From Rhodospirillales bacterium (lineage in GTDB: Bacteria; Pseudomonadota; Alphaproteobacteria; Rhodospirillales; Defluviicoccaceae), in the NCBI GenBank assembly GCA_016710335.1, contig JADJXQ010000003.1, positions 368,004 through 432,003 on the forward strand: DNA of 64,000 nt, written 5' to 3'. The stretch's first letter is position 1. Each line of letters begins with the position of its first letter. The notes beneath the pieces are model-generated. The model ran no database searches and was not told where the DNA came from. It saw nothing but the letters and a program-made list of their open reading frames with translations. A program made the translations under genes and the position numbers. Positions 50,390 through 58,687 of the stretch are shown here, piece by piece.

Positions 50390-51757
50390 TCAGGTGGACA
50401 AGCCGCGGAGGCAACCGCCTTTGCTTTGGATCATGTCTGCATAAAGGCGGCCGCTGGCCTTGATGGTGCGTTGCTGGGTGGCGAAATCCACATGCACCAG
50501 GCCGAACCGCTTCGAGAAGCCCCACGCCCACTCCAGGTTGTCCAGCAGAGACCACGCGAAATAGCCGCGCAGATCGACCCCGTGGCGGATGGCGTCGTGG
50601 GCGGCGAGAAGATGATCGCGAAGGTAGTCGCAGCGCGGCGCATCGTCGACGATGCCGCCGACCGGATCGGGATCGTCGAACGCAGCGCCATTCTCGGTCA
50701 CGTAGAGCGGTATGTCGCCGTAGCGGCTCTTGATCCGGATCAGGATGTCGCGGAGCCCCTGCGGGTAGATTTCCCAGTCCAGCGCCGTGTGGGCCGAGGC
50801 GTCCTGACGCACGGGGCGGGCGCCGACCGGCCAGCACGAGGGATCGTGCCGCACCACGGCGCGCGAATAATAGTTGATCCCGAGAAAGTCGATGGGCTCG
50901 CGAAACAGGTCCGCGTCCGCCTGCGAAGGCTCGACCCAGCCTTCCGGGAAGATCTCCCGCATCTCGTCCGGGTACCGGCCGAAGAAGATCGGATCGAGGA
51001 ACTGACGGTTGACATAGCCGTCGGCGCGGCGAAACGCGGCCATGTCGGCATCATGATCCGTCGCCGGCATTTTAGGCTCCAGGTTGACGGCGATGCCGAT
51101 GCGCTGCTTGCCGATCGCCCTGTAGCGGCGGACCGCCTCGCCGTGAGCACGCAACAGGTTCCGGGAGGCCAGCACCGGCTCGAATGCGCTGCGATGACCG
51201 GGCGCATGCACGCCGTGCAGGTAGCCCGCGTCACAGACAACCCATGGCTCGTTGAGGGTGACCCAGAACCGCACGCGATCGTCGAGAGCCCGGAACAGCA
51301 CCTCCGCGTAGTCCGCGAACCACTGCGCGATGTCCGGGTTGAGCCAGCCGCCGCGGTGATCGAGAGCGGCCGGCAGATCCCAGTGATAGAGCGTCGCCAT
51401 CGGCTGAATGCCGGCAGCGAGCAGACCATCGACGAGGCGGTCGTAGAATCCGACGCCGGCCTTGTTCACCGGGCCGGTTCCCGCCGGCAACACCCGGCTC
51501 CACGACACGCTGAAGCGGTACGCCTGCAGGCCGAGACGCTGCATCAGCGCGATGTCGCCATGGTACAGGTGGTAGTGGTCGCAGGCGACGTCGCCGGTGT
51601 CGCCGTCGACCGTGGTACCGGGTGTGTGGGTAAAGTGGTGCCAGATGCTGGGGCCAGCGCCGTCGGCGAGCGGTGCGCCCTCGATCTGGTAGGCCGATGT
51701 GGCCGCGCCCCAGAGGAAACCCGGAGGAAAAGCCGGAGCGTCTTGCGGCCTACTCAA
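50390..51757 (-). CDS. GH1 beta-glucosidase
   Basis: A 455-residue family-1 glycosidase of normal length. The N-terminal signature is FPPGFLWGAATSAYQIEGA, the acid/base Glu170 is in WVTLNEPWVVC and the nucleophile Glu355 is in PLYVTENGAAF. Other sugar-binding residues are present (HWDLPAAL, NYYSRAVV, WSLLDNLEWAWGFSKRFGL). There is no signal peptide, so it should hydrolyse small beta-glucosides in the cytoplasm. Its 3' end is 12 bases from the convergent GH94 gene, and its start overlaps the end of the GH144-like gene by eight bases. It would finish off disaccharides (for example sophorose) left by the phosphorylase. Confidence 0.94.
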   Translation of the reverse strand: MSRPQDAPAFPPGFLWGAATSAYQIEGAPLADGAGPSIWHHFTHTPGTTVDGDTGDVACDHYHLYHGDIALMQRLGLQAYRFSVSWSRVLPAGTGPVNKAGVGFYDRLVDGLLAAGIQPMATLYHWDLPAALDHRGGWLNPDIAQWFADYAEVLFRALDDRVRFWVTLNEPWVVCDAGYLHGVHAPGHRSAFEPVLASRNLLRAHGEAVRRYRAIGKQRIGIAVNLEPKMPATDHDADMAAFRRADGYVNRQFLDPIFFGRYPDEMREIFPEGWVEPSQADADLFREPIDFLGINYYSRAVVRHDPSCWPVGARPVRQDASAHTALDWEIYPQGLRDILIRIKSRYGDIPLYVTENGAAFDDPDPVGGIVDDAPRCDYLRDHLLAAHDAIRHGVDLRGYFAWSLLDNLEWAWGFSKRFGLVHVDFATQQRTIKASGRLYADMIQSKGGCLRGLST

Positions 51758-53789
51758 AAAATCTCTCTTCGCCGAGCATCGGCAACACGTTGGCCGCCAC
51801 CGGGTCGGCGGCGAAATAGCGTTGCACCGCGCCGTCCCGCAGGTAGTTGGTGATGGCGAGAAAGATCATCGCCTGGTCGAGGGCGAGGTACTTGTAGGCG
51901 ACGCGCCCGGTCTTCGGATCGACGGCGTCGTAGAAGCCGAAGTCTCCGTATACGTCGTAGAGGTCGGCCAGCCGGCGCAGGTTGGCGATGGCCGGCTCGG
52001 GATCGACAACCAGCGCCAGCGCCGATGCGTGCGGCGTAACGACACCGGCGGCGTAGCCCGCGCTGCCGAGGGTGGCGACCCCGTATTCGCCGTAGGCATC
52101 GCTGTCGACGCGCGAGCTGGGCGACATGCCCCACACCGGATAGTCGAGGACGTCGAGCGCGTACTGTCGGTGGAGCGCCACGTGGCGACCATTGTTGAGG
52201 CCGAAGCTGAACGGCGCCAAATCCTGCTCATCGACCACCAGCGTCGGCATCAGCGCTTCGAACATGCTGCCGCCCCACGACGGCACGTAGCGGATGGCGC
52301 CGCTTTCATAATAGCCGCCGAGATACTTGACGCCGCCGGCGTGCTTGGTGGTGCGGGCCACGGGCATCATCGACTGCCATGCGTAGTCCGTCGGATCGAG
52401 GGTGCGATTGAGCCGGTACCAGTGTTCCCTGGGCACATCGCCCTTGCCGATGGCGATCAGGCTGGCCAGCCGCGCCTCGGTGTAGACCAGCCCATAGTGA
52501 TACTCGGACGGCCCATTCAGATTGACGTAGAAGCCGTGCGACAGGAGCTGCTCGACGTCGTCGTACAGCCACCCGAAATCCGCCTGCTCGATCAGCCGCG
52601 TCGCGCGGTCGTGGACGCTGGGAAAAGCGGAGCGCGCCACCATCAGCCCGGCTGTCAGCCACGCTGAGTCGATGGACGAAATGAAATTGCTGGTCCGCTC
52701 CAGGGTCGTGGTGTCGTAGTAATTGTAGAAAAAGCCGCGGAACGTCTCCAGCTTCTCCAGGGTCGAGAGCGTGCGGTTCAGTATCGCCTCCGCTTCCTCG
52801 CGGCTGATGAACTCCAGTTCGGCGGCGGCGGCGATGGCCATCAGGTAGACGCCGATGTTGGTGACGTTGGTGTAATCGCCGATGCGGGACCGCTCGGGGT
52901 CGACGGTCTTGGCCGGAAAGGCGACGGTGTCCAGCGGCAACCCGTGCTCCCGGTCGGTCAAAGCATGCAATCCCGTCCAGGTGTCGCGGGCGATGCGCAG
53001 CAGAAGGGCGCGGTCGTCTGCAGGCTGATCCAGCTCGGCGAGCAGTCGGTCAGGCCAGCCGTTGAGCCGGCCGTGGATCTGGCGGCGAAATGCCTTCGGA
53101 TCGCCGATCTCCCGCTCGATCGCCGCCTTCCGCGCCGGGATGACCGGATCGCTGGCCGACGGGCCCGGGTGCCCGGTCTTGACGAGGGCGATGTCGTCGA
53201 TCAGCACCGCGCCCTGCCGAGGTCCCGGCCTGCGCGAATCCAGGGTGACCCGAAACTCCTGCAGGTCGCTCCAGTCGCCGATCCCGTTCATCTCGTTCAA
53301 GGGAACGGTGACGTGCCGCCAGTTCTCGCTGAGGTCGGAGACGACGACGCTGCCGCTCTGCAGCATTCCGGCGCGGCGCATTTTCTCGGGCTTGAGGAAA
53401 CCCGCCTTGAGCGATTCGGCATACCCGCTCGCCGCGTCGCCTTTGATGCGGAACTGCAGGTGATCGTAGTTCGACGCATCCAGACCGGCGAGGAAGGTGC
53501 TGGCGCCCGCCTGGGATCGGGACCCTTCGGCGAATGCATAGGCGATGCGCAGCGCGCCGCCGCCCGCCGGATCAGAGCCCGCGGCGAGGCCGACGGTGGA
53601 TATGGCCGGGCCGCGGGCCCAGGCGGTCGTCTGACCGCCGAGGCGATTGGCCAGCTCATCTTGATCAAAATCGTGAACAACGAGGCGCGGCTGCATGGCC
53701 CTGTTAGAAGAAGAAGCACTTGCAGCGTACGCCGCAAACGCGCCGAGGAAACTCCATCCCAGAGCAATGAAGAACACCAGACGCTTCAT
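51750..53789 (-). CDS. GH144-like (PF10091) secreted glucanase with carbohydrate-binding domain
   Basis: About 679 residues from the ATG at 53789, which starts a signal peptide (MKRLVFFIALGWSFLGAFAA) and has AAGGAG upstream. Residues ~35-210 form a jelly-roll domain related to that of the discoidin protein (LVVHDFDQDELANRLGG to GAVLIDDIALVKTG). The C-terminal 400 residues match the glucoamylase-like PF10091 group: GFFYNYYDTTTLERTSNFISSIDSAWLTAGL, VPSWGGSMFEALMPTLVVDE, YGEYGVATLGSAGYAAGVVTPHASALAL and GFYDAVDPKTG. Characterised PF10091 members in GH144 are endo-beta-1,2-glucanases. It probably cuts polymeric glucan in the periplasm or outside. It is the first gene of a unit with GH1. Confidence 0.68.
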   Translation of the reverse strand: MKRLVFFIALGWSFLGAFAAYAASASSSNRAMQPRLVVHDFDQDELANRLGGQTTAWARGPAISTVGLAAGSDPAGGGALRIAYAFAEGSRSQAGASTFLAGLDASNYDHLQFRIKGDAASGYAESLKAGFLKPEKMRRAGMLQSGSVVVSDLSENWRHVTVPLNEMNGIGDWSDLQEFRVTLDSRRPGPRQGAVLIDDIALVKTGHPGPSASDPVIPARKAAIEREIGDPKAFRRQIHGRLNGWPDRLLAELDQPADDRALLLRIARDTWTGLHALTDREHGLPLDTVAFPAKTVDPERSRIGDYTNVTNIGVYLMAIAAAAELEFISREEAEAILNRTLSTLEKLETFRGFFYNYYDTTTLERTSNFISSIDSAWLTAGLMVARSAFPSVHDRATRLIEQADFGWLYDDVEQLLSHGFYVNLNGPSEYHYGLVYTEARLASLIAIGKGDVPREHWYRLNRTLDPTDYAWQSMMPVARTTKHAGGVKYLGGYYESGAIRYVPSWGGSMFEALMPTLVVDEQDLAPFSFGLNNGRHVALHRQYALDVLDYPVWGMSPSSRVDSDAYGEYGVATLGSAGYAAGVVTPHASALALVVDPEPAIANLRRLADLYDVYGDFGFYDAVDPKTGRVAYKYLALDQAMIFLAITNYLRDGAVQRYFAADPVAANVLPMLGEERFFE

Positions 53790-54106
53790 CGCTCGCCGCC
53801 ACTCCTTACGCCCGCAACCACATTCCGTCACATCCATATCCCGCACCTCGCGTCCATACCGCCGTCATGGCCGCGAGCAATTTGCGGGTCGGAACTGCCG
53901 CCGAGAAACTACCATATCTGGGAGGTTCCACCTGCGATGAGTGTGCAGACCTGAGTTGCAGGGGGAGGGCAGGGACATCGTCACATGAGAGACGCCGCTG
54001 GCGTTCACGCCGCGAAACCTCTTCCTGCTGCCGCGATGGCCGGTTGCGCTCACATCGGTACTGATGACAAAGTGAACGGCAGCAAGGCTATAACGATGAT
54101 ATCGTC
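53790..54106. other. Divergent intergenic region, GH144-like gene / formate dehydrogenase
   Basis: The 317-base gap carries promoters for two divergent units. For the rightward unit, TATAAC (54089-54094) is a good -10 box, but the best -35 (ATGACA, 54064-54069) is 19 bases away. The dyad ACGAT-GAT-ATCGT (54093-54105) sits between this -10 and the ATG at 54107. No ribosome site is seen there, so a near-leaderless message is possible. No LacI-type operator like that at 39119 is visible. Confidence 0.35.
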
Positions 54107-55780
54107 ATGACCGGCCCGGCAACGGCAAACACTGCGAACACCCGCCGACGCTCGCCCTTCTTTCCCAAGGGACGGCAGGTCGAACCCGGCCGCCTCGCCG
54201 AGGTCCGCGCTCTGCTCGGCGATCGGCCGCGACGGCGCGACCTGCTGATCGAGTTTCTGCATCGGATTCAGGATCGATTCGGCCACATCTCGGCCGGCCA
54301 CCTCGCCGCCCTCGCCCACGACATGGGGCTTGCGCAGGCGGAGATCTACGAGGTGGCGACGTTCTACGCCCACTTCGACGTGATCAAGGAGGGAGAGAGC
54401 GCGCCACCACCGCTCACGGTGCGCGTCTGCATGGGCTTGGTCTGCGAGATGGCCGGGGCACAGCGGCTGCGGCAGGACTGCGCCGGCCTCGGCGGCGGCG
54501 TGCGGATTGTCGAGGCGCCGTGCGTCGGCGCCTGCGACCGGGCGCCGGTGGCGGTGGTCGGCAAACGCCAAGTCGCCTGCGCCCGCGCCGATGCGGTGCA
54601 CGCGGCCGTCATGGCTGGTCGCACCGATCCGGAAATTCCGGCGTACCGGAGCTTCGACGCCTATGGCGCCGGCGGCGGCTATCGGGTAATGCGCGCCGCG
54701 ATCAGCGGGCAACGCTCGCGGGACGCGTTGCTGGCCGAGGTCGAGGCGTCTGGTCTCCGCGGCCTCGGCGGCGCCGGCTTTCCCGCCGGCCGCAAGTGGC
54801 GGTTCCTGCAGGGCGCGCCGAAGCCGCGTGTGCTCGCCGTGAATGCCGACGAGGGCGAGCCGGGAACCTTCAAGGACCGCTGGTGTCTCGATACCGATCC
54901 GCACCGTCTCATCGAGGGGGCGCTCATCGCCGCCTGGGCGGTGGAAGCGGAAGAGATCTACATCTACGTTCGCGACGAATACGCCCAGGCCCACGCCGTG
55001 CTCCCGGTGGAAATCGACAAGGTCCGCGCCGCGGGTCTCGCAAACGGAGTAGCCATCCATCTGCGGCGGGGCGCCGGCGCCTACATCTGCGGCGAGGAGT
55101 CGGCGATGCTGGAGAGCCTGGAGGGCAAGCGCGGCCTGCCCCGCAACCGGCCGCCGTTCCCGGCCGAGCGCGGCCTCAACGGCCGCCCGACCCTGATCCA
55201 CAACGTCGAGACCCTGTTCTGGCTGCGGGAGATCCTCGAACAGGGAGCGGAGGCCTACCAGCGTGCCGGGCGGCCGCGCCTTTATTCGGTGTCGGGGCGG
55301 GTCGCGCGCCCCGGCGTCGTGGTGGCGCCGGCGGCGGTTACGGCGCGGCAGCTTGTGGAGGAACGCGCCGGCGGCATGCTGCCGGGCCACGCCTTCAAGG
55401 CCTACCTCCCAGGCGGCGCCTCCGGCGGGATATTGCCGGCGGAACTGGCCGATCTGCCTCTGGATTTCGGACATCTGGAGCCGCACGGCTGCTTCGTCGG
55501 CTCCGCCGCGGTGATCATCCTGTCCGACCGGGACGACATTCGGCCGGTCGCCGCCAACCTGCTCCGCTTCTTCGAGGACGAGAGCTGCGGCCAGTGCACG
55601 CCGTGCCGGGTCGGCTGCGAAAAGATGCTGGCGCTGATCAACGCGCCGGTGTGGGACACGGCGCTGATCCGGGAGTTGAGCCAGGCGATGCGCGATGCGT
55701 CCATCTGCGGGCTCGGGCAGGCGGCGCCGAACCCGGTTCTGAGCGCGCTGCGCTTCTTCGGGGAGGAGGTGGCTCGATGA
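54107..55780 (+). CDS. fdsB: NAD-dependent formate dehydrogenase, NuoE-NuoF fusion subunit
   Basis: A 557-residue electron-transfer subunit. Residues 20-170 are NuoE/FdsG-like, with a [2Fe-2S] site (CMGLVCEMAGA and VEAPCVGACDRAP). From ~190 on it is NuoF/FdsB-like: FMN/NADH loops GLRGLGGAGFPAGRKWRFL and NADEGEPGTFKDR, GAGAYICGEESAMLESLEGKRG, and the [4Fe-4S] ligands DESCGQCTPCRVGC near 490. It passes electrons from the catalytic subunit to NAD+. In FdsGBA enzymes these modules are usually separate genes; here FdsG and FdsB are fused. It overlaps the catalytic-subunit gene by four bases (ATGA). Confidence 0.92.
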   Translation: MTGPATANTANTRRRSPFFPKGRQVEPGRLAEVRALLGDRPRRRDLLIEFLHRIQDRFGHISAGHLAALAHDMGLAQAEIYEVATFYAHFDVIKEGESAPPPLTVRVCMGLVCEMAGAQRLRQDCAGLGGGVRIVEAPCVGACDRAPVAVVGKRQVACARADAVHAAVMAGRTDPEIPAYRSFDAYGAGGGYRVMRAAISGQRSRDALLAEVEASGLRGLGGAGFPAGRKWRFLQGAPKPRVLAVNADEGEPGTFKDRWCLDTDPHRLIEGALIAAWAVEAEEIYIYVRDEYAQAHAVLPVEIDKVRAAGLANGVAIHLRRGAGAYICGEESAMLESLEGKRGLPRNRPPFPAERGLNGRPTLIHNVETLFWLREILEQGAEAYQRAGRPRLYSVSGRVARPGVVVAPAAVTARQLVEERAGGMLPGHAFKAYLPGGASGGILPAELADLPLDFGHLEPHGCFVGSAAVIILSDRDDIRPVAANLLRFFEDESCGQCTPCRVGCEKMLALINAPVWDTALIRELSQAMRDASICGLGQAAPNPVLSALRFFGEEVAR

Positions 55781-58536
55781 CCGCGCCGCTGCGATTTCTT
55801 CTCGACGGCGTCGACGTCGAGGCGGAGGCGGGGGAGACGATCTGGCAGGTGGCCAGGCGCCGCGGCGCCGTCATTCCGCACCTCTGCCACCGCGACGCGC
55901 CGGACTACCGGCCGGACGGCAACTGCCGCGCCTGCATGGTGGAAATCGAGGGAGAGCGGGTGCTGGCGCCGTCATGCCTCCGCAAGCCGACGCCCGGCAT
56001 GGTCGTCTCCACCAACTCGGAACGGGCCCGGACGGCCCGGCGGATGGTGCTCGAACTGCTCATGGCCGACCAGCCGGCACTTGACCAGGCTCACGATCCG
56101 GACTCCCTGTTCTGGCGGTGGGCGGGGGAGGCCGGGCTCGCCTCCAGCCGCTTCCGCCCGCGCCTCCGCCCGGCTCCGGATCGCTCGCACCCCGCCATGG
56201 CGGTGCACCTCGACGCCTGCATCCATTGCACCTTGTGCGTTCGCGCCTGCCGGGAGGTGCAGGTCAACGACGTCATCGGCATGGCCGGGCGCAACCACCA
56301 CGCCCGTGTGGCGTTCGACTTCGGTGACCCCATGGGCGACAGCACCTGCGTCGCCTGCGGCGAATGCGTCCAGGCCTGCCCGACCGGCGCCCTGATGCCC
56401 GCGAACCTCGTCGACGCCGCCGGGCTGCGAACCGCGCGCGCCGACCGCTCCATCGACTCGCTCTGTCCCTGGTGCGGCGTCGGCTGCCAGGTCACCTACC
56501 ATGTCCGCGACGATGCCATCATCGCCGCCGACGGCCGCGACGGCCCGGCCAACCGCAACCGGCTGTGCGTCAAGGGCCGCTTCGGTTTCGACTATGGCGC
56601 GCACCCGCATCGGCTCACGCGGCCGCTGATCCGCCGCGACGGCGTCGGCAAGGACCCGTCGGCCACCACCGACGCCGGGCATCCGCTGATCCACTTCCGC
56701 GAAGCGACCTGGGAGGAGGCGCTCGAGCGCGCCGCCGCCGGTCTCAGCCGCATCCGGGATCGCGACGGTCCCGCCGCCTTGGCCGGGTTCGGCTCGGCCA
56801 AGGGCTCCAACGAGGAGGCGTATCTGTTCCAGAAGCTGGTGCGGGTCGGCTTCGGCACCAACAATGTCGACCACTGCACGCGCCTCTGCCACGCTTCGTC
56901 GGTCGCCGCCCTGATGGAGGGGATCGGCTCCGCCGCGGTCAGCGCGCCGTTCACCGCTGCGGCGGACGCCGACGTCATCGTCGTCATCGGCGCCCGGCCG
57001 GCCCAGAACCACCCGGTTGCCGCGACGTTCATCAAGAACGCCGTCAAGCGCGGCGCCAAGCTGATCGTCATCGACGCCCGCCGCCAGGGCCTGTCCCGGC
57101 ATGCCGACCACGTGCTGCAGGTTCGGCCCGGAACCGACGTTGCGCTCTTGTCGGCGATGATCCACGCCATCATCGAGGAGGGACTGGCAGACGCGCAGTA
57201 CGTCGCCGGCTTCACGGAGGGATTCGACGAACTTAAGGCGCGCGTCGCTGCGTTCGCGCCGGAGACGATGGCGGCCGTCTGCGGCATCGCCGCCGAGACC
57301 ATCCGCACGGTGGCGCGTCTCTACGCAACGGCGAAGCGCTCCATCCTGTTCTGGGGCATGGGCATCTCGCAGCACGTGCACGGCACCGACAACGCCCGCT
57401 GCCTGATCGCGCTGGCGCTGATCACCGGCCAGGTCGGCCGCCCCGGCACCGGCTTGCATCCGCTCCGCGGTCAGAACAACGTCCAGGGCGCCTCCGACGT
57501 CGGCCTCATTCCGATGGTCTACCCGGACTACAAGTCGGTGGAGGACCTCGAAACCCGGCGCTTCTACGAAGAGTTGTGGAGCGCGGAACTGGACGGGACG
57601 CGTGGCCTCACCGTCGTCGAGATCATCAATGCCGCCTACGATCGCGTCATCAAGGGCATGTATATCATGGGCGAGAACCCGGCGATGTCCGATCCGGACG
57701 CCCGCCACGCCCGCGAGGGGCTGGCGGCGCTGGAGCATCTGGTGGTGCAGGACATCTTCCTCACCGAGACGGCGGCTCTTGCCGACGTGGTGCTGCCGGC
57801 GTCCAGCTTCTTCGAGAAGACCGGGACGTTCACCAACACCAACCGCCAGGTGCAACTGGCGCGGGCCGCCCTGCCGCTGCCGGGAGACGCCCGACAGGAC
57901 CTGTGGATCCTCCAGGAGATGGCCCGACGGCTGGGGCTGGACTGGACCTATGGCCATCCGCGCGACGTGTTCGCCGAGATGCGGAAGGGCATGCCGTCGA
58001 TCCGCGGCATTACCTGGGAGCGACTGGAGCGCGACGGAAGCGTCACCTACCCGTGCGACGACGAAGGCGAGCCAGGCCACGAGATCATCTTCGGCGACGG
58101 CTTCCCGACCGCCAGCGGTCGCGGCCGCTTGGTGCCGGTGGACCTGGTGCCGCCGGACGAGGTGCCCGACGCTTCCTATCCGCTGGTGCTGACCACCGGG
58201 CGGCTGCTGGAGCACTGGCACACCGGCGCCATGAGCCGCCGGGCGGCGGTCCTCGACGCGCTCGAGCCTGTCGCCGTCGCCAGCCTGCATCCGAACGAAA
58301 TGGCGCGGCACGGCGTCATCGCCGGCGATGCGGTGCGGTTGTCGACCCGCCGCGGCGCCATCGAGGCCCGGGTCCGCGCCGACGGCGACGTTGCGGAGGG
58401 CATGGTGTTCATGCCGTTCTGCTACGCCGAGGCCGCGGCCAACCTGCTCACCAACCCACGACTGGATCCGCTCGGCAAGATCCCCGAGTTCAAATTCTGC
58501 GCGGCGCGGCTCGAACGACTGGCCGCGGCGGGATAA
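55777..58536 (+). CDS. fdsA: Formate dehydrogenase catalytic (alpha) subunit
   Basis: A 919-residue molybdenum- or tungsten-type FDH from the ATG at 55777, with GGGGAGGAGG upstream. The frame is open to 54520, but that lies over the preceding gene. It has an N-terminal [2Fe-2S] domain (HLCHRDAPDYRPDGNCRACMVE), then ferredoxin clusters CIHCTLCVRAC (near 148) and CVACGECVQACPTGAL (near 191). The active domain begins with CPWCGVGC (near 230). The active-site cysteine is Cys371 in DHCTRLCHASSV, where selenocysteine stands in some relatives. The enzyme oxidises formate to CO2 and reduces NAD+ through the fused partner. FdsC/FdsD-type maturation genes are not in the window. Confidence 0.94.
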   Translation: MTAPLRFLLDGVDVEAEAGETIWQVARRRGAVIPHLCHRDAPDYRPDGNCRACMVEIEGERVLAPSCLRKPTPGMVVSTNSERARTARRMVLELLMADQPALDQAHDPDSLFWRWAGEAGLASSRFRPRLRPAPDRSHPAMAVHLDACIHCTLCVRACREVQVNDVIGMAGRNHHARVAFDFGDPMGDSTCVACGECVQACPTGALMPANLVDAAGLRTARADRSIDSLCPWCGVGCQVTYHVRDDAIIAADGRDGPANRNRLCVKGRFGFDYGAHPHRLTRPLIRRDGVGKDPSATTDAGHPLIHFREATWEEALERAAAGLSRIRDRDGPAALAGFGSAKGSNEEAYLFQKLVRVGFGTNNVDHCTRLCHASSVAALMEGIGSAAVSAPFTAAADADVIVVIGARPAQNHPVAATFIKNAVKRGAKLIVIDARRQGLSRHADHVLQVRPGTDVALLSAMIHAIIEEGLADAQYVAGFTEGFDELKARVAAFAPETMAAVCGIAAETIRTVARLYATAKRSILFWGMGISQHVHGTDNARCLIALALITGQVGRPGTGLHPLRGQNNVQGASDVGLIPMVYPDYKSVEDLETRRFYEELWSAELDGTRGLTVVEIINAAYDRVIKGMYIMGENPAMSDPDARHAREGLAALEHLVVQDIFLTETAALADVVLPASSFFEKTGTFTNTNRQVQLARAALPLPGDARQDLWILQEMARRLGLDWTYGHPRDVFAEMRKGMPSIRGITWERLERDGSVTYPCDDEGEPGHEIIFGDGFPTASGRGRLVPVDLVPPDEVPDASYPLVLTTGRLLEHWHTGAMSRRAAVLDALEPVAVASLHPNEMARHGVIAGDAVRLSTRRGAIEARVRADGDVAEGMVFMPFCYAEAAANLLTNPRLDPLGKIPEFKFCAARLERLAAAG

Positions 58537-58687
58537 TTCCGCTGATCGTGGACTCTTGTGCGAGACGACGCCATCGCCGGTCGCCGCGCTTTGTTTTTCG
58601 GGTCAAGACCCGTATCATGAATGAGGCAAAAATCGGGCGATCCGAAAAGAAACCGTGCAACGACATGGGACCAGTTTGGGGGAAATG

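Noticed and set aside
50381..50390. ACAGCGCTGT palindrome between the convergent GH94 and GH1 genes
   Set aside because: Only 10 bases with no loop, so it cannot form a terminator hairpin, and it lies at the gene ends rather than in a promoter.
54520..55776. In-frame open extension of more than 1.2 kb ahead of the formate dehydrogenase catalytic subunit
   Set aside because: It overlaps the well-conserved fdsB gene in another frame, has Arg/Gly/Pro-rich nonsense composition, and the ATG at 55777 has a strong ribosome site and begins the conserved [2Fe-2S] domain.
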